In this document: in pieces, positions 6,785 through 11,215 of the stretch
Position numbering within the stretch: position 1 is the first letter of the stretch
Layout of the letters: every line of letters starts with the position of its first letter
NCBI GenBank assembly: GCA_030741175.1
Contig: JASLVT010000024.1
Span: 1 to 11,215, forward strand
Direction of reading: 5' to 3'
From: Porticoccaceae bacterium
GTDB lineage: Bacteria; Pseudomonadota; Gammaproteobacteria; Pseudomonadales; Porticoccaceae
DNA length: 11,215 nucleotides
Translations under genes and position numbers: made by a program
Notes under the pieces: generated by a model
What the model was told of the DNA's origin: nothing
Seen by the model: the letters and a program-made list of their open reading frames with translations, nothing else
Databases searched by the model: none

Positions 6785-7453
6785 TCACGAATAAAACGTC
6801 GTTGTGCTTTCCAGTGGGTCGCGCTCAGTGCGAAGATTGTTGGCAGTATCAGACTCATCCACATAGCCAAAAGACAGCCCCAGCAATAACTTGTAGTGGT
6901 TATCAATGCCCAATTCCTCGCGCACCAGATCGGGAAAACAACTTACCGATGTCTGCGGGCAGGAACCGATACCAGCATCAGCCATAGCCAGCATCAAGGT
7001 CTGGGAATACATACCTACATCGCCCGCAAGGCGGACCAATTCGGGGAATTCATCGGTGAGGAAAATAAAGGCGATATGTGGCGCATCAAAGAACTGGAAG
7101 TTGCGCATCCAGGACCAAGCCCGTTTCTCGCGATCATCTCTGGTAACACCTTGATGCTCCCATAGCCCGAGAGCCGAACATATCTGACGCGATTTGTAGT
7201 CTCCAGTAAACTTTCCCTGCCAGGGAAAATCAGGATTCCCCGCTGAATCAACCGAGGCTCTGGCAACCATCTTCTCACGCATACGATCGCAAGCAGCACC
7301 TGACAAAACATGGACATGCCAAGGCTGTACATTGCAATTGGAGGGCGCCCAAGACGCCGTTTCAAAAACCGACTTGAGCGTTTCCTCATCAACCTGTCGA
7401 GGCAAAAAACCACGAAAAGAATGTCTCGCGCGCACCACCTGATTAAATTCCAC
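6785..7453 (-). CDS. FMN-dependent nitroreductase family protein
   Basis: Cytoplasmic flavoenzyme of 222 residues, the usual length for the nitroreductase family, which reduces nitroaromatics, quinones or related compounds with NAD(P)H. N-terminal RARHSFRGF (8-16) is the FMN-phosphate binding RRSxRxF-type motif. APSNCNVQPW (36-45) is the second flavin-contacting loop. GMYSQTLMLAMADAGIGSCPQ (147-167) is the conserved helix and turn near the flavin, and LLLGLSFGY closes the fold. The insert containing NFQFFDAPHIAFIF resembles the PnbA (4-nitrobenzoate reductase)-like branch, but the natural substrate is unknown. Translation starts at GTG (7451-7453) with a good AAGGGG site 5 nt upstream. The upstream terminator at 7524-7557 makes it a separate unit from the acyl-CoA dehydrogenase operon; no clean promoter was found in 7454-7523. 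Confidence 0.88.
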   Translation of the reverse strand: MEFNQVVRARHSFRGFLPRQVDEETLKSVFETASWAPSNCNVQPWHVHVLSGAACDRMREKMVARASVDSAGNPDFPWQGKFTGDYKSRQICSALGLWEHQGVTRDDREKRAWSWMRNFQFFDAPHIAFIFLTDEFPELVRLAGDVGMYSQTLMLAMADAGIGSCPQTSVSCFPDLVREELGIDNHYKLLLGLSFGYVDESDTANNLRTERDPLESTTTFYS

Positions 7454-7523
7454 AAGATCCCCTTACTTATAGTTTTACTAAAACAATGGCTAGCACTGTA
7501 GCAAAGCCACTGACAGTTTGCAG

Positions 7524-7557
7524 AAAATAAAAAGCCCCAAAACATCTGAGGCTCTTT
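7524..7557 (-). terminator. Rho-independent terminator of the MaoC-acyl-CoA dehydrogenase operon
   Basis: Read on the minus strand, AAAGAGCCTC pairs with GGGGCTTTTT over 10 bp (two G-T wobbles) with a 9-nt loop. It is followed by TTTTTATTTT, where the first Ts close the stem and the rest form the tail. It starts 20 nt after the acyl-CoA dehydrogenase stop and before the nitroreductase. On the plus strand the T-run is too short for efficient termination. Confidence 0.85.
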
Positions 7558-7577
7558 ACCAGGGTTAAACAGATAAT

Positions 7578-9389
7578 CTAAGAAGCATCAAAATAATCGA
7601 CTGGCATAGCCATCAGTGATCCCAAATCGGCACCGATAGTTTTTGCATGCACATCTGCCTGTGGTAACAGACGCTCAAAGAAAAAGGCCGCCGTATGAAG
7701 CTTTTCTTCTAAGAACTTTTTATCGCCCTCCCCACTCTTTAATTGCGCACGTGCAACGGTGCTCATCTTGGCCCACATAAAGGCCATAAAGGCATAGCCA
7801 GAAAACATCAAAAAGTCGACAGAGCCAGCTCCTACGGCATCGGGGTTTTTCTTACCTTGCATAGCCAGTCGGTAACCCAAAAAGCGCCATTTCAATGCCA
7901 GTTTGGTTATAGTCCAAGCTTGCTTGCGATCGGCCTTATTGCCTTTGCGCCAGACTAAAGACTGGGCCGCAAAAGACAACATATCACCGGTAAAGAGTTT
8001 CAATTGCTTGAATCGATCCAGCAGCACCTTGCGACCAACGAGATCTAACGCCTGAATACCAGTAGTGCCCTCATACAATGTGGCAATCCGACTATCGCGT
8101 AAAATCTGCTCCATGCCCCACTCTTTGATATAGCCATGGCCGCCAAAAACCTGAACACCATGGTTAGCCGCAATGACGCCCTGCTCGGTAATAAAACCTT
8201 TGAGAATCGGCGTACAGAACCCTAGACGTTGCTCGGCCTCCTCTCGAGCCTGCTGTGTTTTACCACCCACATAAAGGTCGGCAAATTGGCTAGCATAGGT
8301 GACCATAGCACGCCCACCCTCAGCAATAGCGCGCTGCGTAAGTAGCATCCGTCGCACATCAGGGTGCGATACAATAGGGTCCGCTGGCCCATCTGGATTT
8401 TTGACCCCAGACAGCGAGCGCATCGCTAAACGCTCACGAGCATACTTTGACGCCCCCTGATAGGAGCGCTCTGCGGCAGCTGATCCCTGACTAGCGGTGC
8501 CAATGCGCGCCACATTCATATAGGTGAACATTGCGCTTAGGCCATCATGGGGCTCACCAATAAGAAACCCGGTGGCATCATCGAAATTCAGAACAGCGGT
8601 GCCATTGCCATGAATACCCATCTTGTGCTCGATGGAGCCACATCTCACGCCATTGCGCTCCCCCACTGAGCCATCTTCTGCCGGCAGGAATTTGGGGATA
8701 ATAAATAGTGAGATACCCTTAGTGCCTGACGGCGCATCGGGTAATTTGGCCAACACAATATGGACAATATTTTCGGTCAGATCATGCTCACCAGCACTAA
8801 TAAAGATTTTGGTGCCATTGATTTTATAGCTGCCATCATCATTGGGCACCGCTTTAGTTTTCATCTGTCCGAGATCAGTTCCACAATGGGGTTCGGTCAG
8901 ACACATGGTTCCGCTCCAGGAACCACCAATAAGCTTGGTCAAATAGGTTTGCTTCTGCTCATCTGTCCCATGATCTTCCAATGTGGCAATAGCACCCTCG
9001 CTGAGACCGGGATACATAGCCCAAGCCCAATTGGCCGAAGTGATCATTTCATTGATGGCACTACTGATCGAAGAGGGCAACCCCTGACCACCCATTTCTG
9101 GGCTACCGCTGAGTGAAGTCCAACCGGCCTCGATATATTTTGCGTAGGCCTCTTTAAACCCCGCCGGCGTGGTTACAACACCATCATCCCAGGTACAGCC
9201 AACATCACCACTTTGGTAAAGGGGTGCCAATTCAACATCACTAAATTTCGCCGCTTCAGTGAAAATCGCCTCTAGCATATCTGGCGTAGCCTCTTCGCCA
9301 CCCTTAACATTCTGATAGTTGGCCTGCATATCGAGGACATCGTTGAACAAAAACAAATAGTCTTGCAGTGGCACTTTAAAATCTGACAT
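7578..9389 (-). CDS. Acyl-CoA dehydrogenase, 600-residue class (DmdC/FadE-like)
   Basis: FAD enzyme that introduces a trans-2 double bond into an acyl-CoA, first step of a beta-oxidation-type route. At 603 residues it belongs to the long class with extra N- and C-terminal regions. Visible parts are an N-terminal helical extension opening MSDFKVPLQDYLFLFNDVL (1-19) and the flavin signature MCLTEPHCGTD (162-172). The second signature is QVFGGHGYIKEWGMEQILRD (413-432). The catalytic base is Glu440 in LYEGTTGIQALDL, and a C-terminal domain (about 470-600) is typical of this class. Proteins annotated as 3-methylmercaptopropionyl-CoA dehydrogenase (DmdC) share this layout, but so do other fatty acyl-CoA dehydrogenases, so the substrate is open. 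AGGA lies 8 nt before the ATG and overlaps the MaoC stop codon; the gap is 9 nt, so the two genes form an operon. Confidence 0.93.
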   Translation of the reverse strand: MSDFKVPLQDYLFLFNDVLDMQANYQNVKGGEEATPDMLEAIFTEAAKFSDVELAPLYQSGDVGCTWDDGVVTTPAGFKEAYAKYIEAGWTSLSGSPEMGGQGLPSSISSAINEMITSANWAWAMYPGLSEGAIATLEDHGTDEQKQTYLTKLIGGSWSGTMCLTEPHCGTDLGQMKTKAVPNDDGSYKINGTKIFISAGEHDLTENIVHIVLAKLPDAPSGTKGISLFIIPKFLPAEDGSVGERNGVRCGSIEHKMGIHGNGTAVLNFDDATGFLIGEPHDGLSAMFTYMNVARIGTASQGSAAAERSYQGASKYARERLAMRSLSGVKNPDGPADPIVSHPDVRRMLLTQRAIAEGGRAMVTYASQFADLYVGGKTQQAREEAEQRLGFCTPILKGFITEQGVIAANHGVQVFGGHGYIKEWGMEQILRDSRIATLYEGTTGIQALDLVGRKVLLDRFKQLKLFTGDMLSFAAQSLVWRKGNKADRKQAWTITKLALKWRFLGYRLAMQGKKNPDAVGAGSVDFLMFSGYAFMAFMWAKMSTVARAQLKSGEGDKKFLEEKLHTAAFFFERLLPQADVHAKTIGADLGSLMAMPVDYFDAS

Positions 9390-9398
9390 TGTATTTTC

Positions 9399-10319
9399 CT
9401 AAGTAATAACACCGTCTAGGTGAGCTTGATCGCCACCTATATCAAAAAGCGAAAAGCGTCTCTGTCCCTGACGAATTCCTGTGTAAAACTGTACTTGTGA
9501 GGGCAAAAACAGCGGCCTATGAAAATCTACAGCAACTGAATACCCATAGTCGGGCAGATGTTTATCCATTGTTGCCAAACATTTGGCCTTACTCCACATA
9601 CCATGAGCAATAGCCTGCTTGAAGCCAAAAAGCTTGGCCGTAAGATCGGTCAGATGAATAGGATTGTAGTCACCGGAGACTCTTGCATAGCGCCGACCTA
9701 GATTCGACTCAGCGGACCATTGCTGTGGCTTGCCATATTTTTTCACTACCTTTGGCTGCGAGCGCTCCACGTCGGTTTTGCAGCGATGTAAAAACGTTGA
9801 TTCACTAGTCCACACTAGCTGTTTTTCAATTTCCACCTGCACATCAATATCCCATTCCAACCCCTTGGAGGTGACACTGCTGCGACTAATCTTGGCATTC
9901 ATATTCAAGGGTTGAGAAGAATCAAAGGGTTGCAAGACCGAAATCTTATTGCGCAAATGAACCTGACCCATAGCTCTCATGGGAAACTCTTGCTGGACTA
10001 AGATATTGAGAAACAGCGGAAACGCTAGCATATGCAGGTAAGTGCCCGGCACCTTTTGTCCCTGCTCAAAACCACAGACTTGCTGATAAGCGTGCAGATG
10101 TTCTTGGTTTATACGGAGTCCTGTTGATTGCGCGCACAGCTCAGGTAATGTGTCGCCAACGCGATACTGGCCTGATTTAAACACCGCTTTTCCCATCAAC
10201 GCTGGAATACTGGGTGATTGCTGCTGAGGAGCTACCTCGCCAGACTCAGTAGACTGCGTATTTACTTTATTCGAAGGCTTCATGGATGTCATGGTGGATA
10301 ATATCTCTCGGTTATTCAT
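9399..10319 (-). CDS. MaoC-like double-hotdog (R)-specific enoyl-CoA hydratase
   Basis: Predicted cytoplasmic hydratase 2 that adds water to trans-2-enoyl-CoA, giving the (R)-3-hydroxy product. The 306-residue form (ATG at 10317-10319) has a polar, low-complexity N-terminus (to about 38). A first hotdog-like region (about 45-180) lacks catalytic residues. A second one carries SGDYNPIH (215-222), with Asp217 and His222 in the Asp-x4-His spacing of PhaJ/MaoC hydratases, and then FGFKQAIAHGMW, the conserved central helix. Other starts are possible: TTG at 10325 and ATGs at 10292 and 10283. None has a clear ribosome site, and the disordered N-terminus does not help choose. It is followed after 9 nt by the acyl-CoA dehydrogenase, so dehydrogenation and hydration are co-encoded. 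It is divergent from an AraC-type regulator that probably controls it. Confidence 0.87.
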   Translation of the reverse strand: MNNREILSTMTSMKPSNKVNTQSTESGEVAPQQQSPSIPALMGKAVFKSGQYRVGDTLPELCAQSTGLRINQEHLHAYQQVCGFEQGQKVPGTYLHMLAFPLFLNILVQQEFPMRAMGQVHLRNKISVLQPFDSSQPLNMNAKISRSSVTSKGLEWDIDVQVEIEKQLVWTSESTFLHRCKTDVERSQPKVVKKYGKPQQWSAESNLGRRYARVSGDYNPIHLTDLTAKLFGFKQAIAHGMWSKAKCLATMDKHLPDYGYSVAVDFHRPLFLPSQVQFYTGIRQGQRRFSLFDIGGDQAHLDGVIT

Positions 10320-10331
10320 TGGCAATAAAAA

Positions 10332-10356
10332 AACATCATTTTGTCATTTCGGTCAA
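10332..10356. promoter_or_regulatory. Tandem TGAC-type repeats, candidate AraC-regulator operator
   Basis: On the minus strand three imperfect units run head to tail: TGACCGAAA, TGACAAAA, TGATG. On the plus strand the GTCA cores fall at 10343-10346 and 10352-10355, with a weaker TCA at 10335-10337, phased 8-9 bp. AraC-family proteins commonly bind direct repeats, and this is the only repeat in the 78-bp divergent region. Confidence 0.4.
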
Positions 10357-10370
10357 TTGTGTATGATAAT
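10341..10370 (+). promoter_or_regulatory. Candidate promoter of the AraC-type regulator
   Basis: TTGTCA (10341-10346, five of six) and GATAAT (10365-10370, five of six) are 18 nt apart, giving a start near 10377, about 20 nt before the ATG. The -35 lies inside the tandem repeats, which fits autoregulation. Confidence 0.45.
10351..10368 (-). promoter_or_regulatory. Candidate divergent promoter elements for the MaoC operon
   Basis: Two alternatives are visible on the minus strand. TATCAT (10363-10368) could be a -10 without a recognisable -35. TTGACC (10351-10356, five of six) could be a -35 with only a poor T-rich -10 downstream. A weak half-consensus promoter would fit an activated operon. 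The choice between them is unresolved. Confidence 0.28.
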
Positions 10371-10397
10371 CACTTTTCACTGAGTCTCTATCTTAAT

Positions 10398-11215
10398 ATG
10401 ACAGCGCTCACAGATTCTGGCACTTTAGTGCGCTTGGCCTACCAAGGGTTACTCAACCTCGGTGTCGATGCCGATGAGGTTCTGCGGCGTTCTGGCCTAG
10501 ATCCGTCACAGCTTTATCAAGCTAATTTGCGCACCCGATTTAGCGCTCAACCCAAATTTTGGCAGGCAGCTGTAGAGCTCAGCGGCGACAGCTGCATAGG
10601 TCTTCATTTAGGCGAAAAAATGCCCGTGTATAAAGGCCAGATATTGGAGTACCTGTTTCTTAGTAGTGCCACTTTTGGTGACGGTTTACGACGCGTAATC
10701 AAGTATCAACGGCTTATCAGCGATGCACTCCATGGCCAATTTCAGGAACATCCAACACCCTGCATAACTAGCTACTTCTCTGGCCATCAGTACGCCACCT
10801 CGCATCTCGCCGAAGCCATGGTGCTGGGACTCATTCGCTGCTTTCAGTCAGTCACCGATGGCGCCTTTACGCCAGATAAAATCGTTTTTAATCATGCACC
10901 GAACACCGATGAGGCAGAATATCAACGCGTATTTCAATGTCCGATAGAGTTTAATGCACCCTCTTTTCAGCTGTTTTTCCCAGCCTCTCTGCTCAATCAT
11001 AGATCACTCCATGCAGAACCTGAGTTATTAAATTTACATATGCAGGCTGCAGATCAACATATGGTCATGCTGCAGCAGCAAGACCTGATTCTGGACGTGC
11101 GTAGTCAGCTCGCCAGTCTTCTCGAGAGTGGTGAAACCAGCCTCGAAAATGTCGCCGCACGACTAAACTGCAATCCACGGCATCTGCGTCATCAACTGGA
11201 GAAGGCTGGCACTAG
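10398..11215 (+). CDS. AraC-family transcriptional regulator, 3' end missing (cut by right edge)
   Basis: DNA-binding regulator; 272 complete codons are visible from the ATG at 10398-10400 of an expected 330-345. Residues from about 12 to 200 have the pattern of the arabinose-binding-like N-terminal domain found in OruR/VqsM-type AraC proteins. Visible pieces are LVRLAYQGLLNLGVDADEVL near the start, GDSCIGLHLGEKM, then EYLFLSSATFGDGLRRVIKY, and VFNHAPNTDEAEYQRVFQCPIEFNAPSFQLFFPASLL. From about 232 the helix-turn-helix domain begins: DVRSQLASLLESGETSLENVAARLNCNPRHLRHQLEKAGT, with the AARLN..PRHLRHQL recognition pattern. The second HTH is outside the window. The gene is divergent from the MaoC/acyl-CoA dehydrogenase operon, so an acyl-CoA or fatty acid effector is a reasonable guess. 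The ribosome site is weak. Confidence 0.88.
   Translation, partial: MTALTDSGTLVRLAYQGLLNLGVDADEVLRRSGLDPSQLYQANLRTRFSAQPKFWQAAVELSGDSCIGLHLGEKMPVYKGQILEYLFLSSATFGDGLRRVIKYQRLISDALHGQFQEHPTPCITSYFSGHQYATSHLAEAMVLGLIRCFQSVTDGAFTPDKIVFNHAPNTDEAEYQRVFQCPIEFNAPSFQLFFPASLLNHRSLHAEPELLNLHMQAADQHMVMLQQQDLILDVRSQLASLLESGETSLENVAARLNCNPRHLRHQLEKAGT

Noticed and set aside
7015..7545. 176-codon minus-strand frame covering much of the nitroreductase gene and the terminator
   Set aside because: It is an alternate frame of the nitroreductase gene with no motif, and it would read through the strong terminator at 7524-7557.
1..11215. Mobile elements, CRISPR arrays, tRNA genes, prophage or defence genes
   Set aside because: No transposase or integrase, regular spaced repeats, tRNA-like cloverleaf or restriction/toxin families were recognised; all larger frames have ordinary metabolic, transport or regulatory identities.

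Overview
The window looks like chromosomal DNA from a free-living, probably marine, gammaproteobacterium. TtcA, BioA and SmrA closely resemble their Escherichia coli counterparts. Overall composition is near 50% GC and coding density is high. The acyl-CoA dehydrogenase / MaoC / AraC-type regulator group is common in oligotrophic marine gammaproteobacteria. Placement near the Cellvibrionales (SAR92/OM60-like) is a guess from protein flavour only. No mobile element, integrase, CRISPR array, tRNA or rRNA was seen, so this reads as ordinary core/accessory chromosome.

Layout from left to right. Positions 1-1197 (-) hold a PutP-type Na+/proline symporter cut by the left edge. It lies 21 nt downstream of ttcA (1219-2070, -), which makes the [4Fe-4S] tRNA 2-thiocytidine synthetase. 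A roughly 300-bp divergent region follows, with a good candidate ttcA promoter and an 11-bp direct repeat in the bioA leader. bioA (2370-3659, +) makes DAPA aminotransferase for biotin synthesis. It ends tail-to-tail with a periplasmic lipocalin gene (3656-4195, -), and the two stop codons share one TTAA. The lipocalin start is buried in the end of a DUF1295 membrane-protein gene (4188-5036, -), an overlap typical of translational coupling. Upstream on the same strand is a SmrA-type nuclease-domain gene (5105-5725, -).

The region 5726-5974, divergent from smrA, contains a small open frame (5829-5978, +). Its 49 residues look like the N-terminal strand region of a SlyD-type FKBP prolyl isomerase. 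It overlaps, by ATGA, a TauE/SafE-family exporter gene (5975-6742, +) that has no ribosome binding site of its own. Convergent to it is an FMN nitroreductase gene (6785-7453, -).

The right end is a lipid-catabolism module. A divergently placed AraC-type regulator (10398 to the right edge, +, incomplete) faces a double-hotdog MaoC-type (R)-enoyl-CoA hydratase (9399-10319, -). That gene is followed after 9 nt by a 603-residue acyl-CoA dehydrogenase (7578-9389, -), which ends in a strong intrinsic terminator (7524-7557). The dehydrogenase would make a 2-enoyl-CoA, the hydratase would hydrate it, and the AraC protein probably controls the pair through a short shared control region carrying tandem TGAC-type repeats.

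No clearly new multi-gene system was found. The most unusual items are the SlyD-like N-terminal fragment coupled to the TauE gene, the DUF1295-lipocalin coupling, and the two repeat-bearing control regions.
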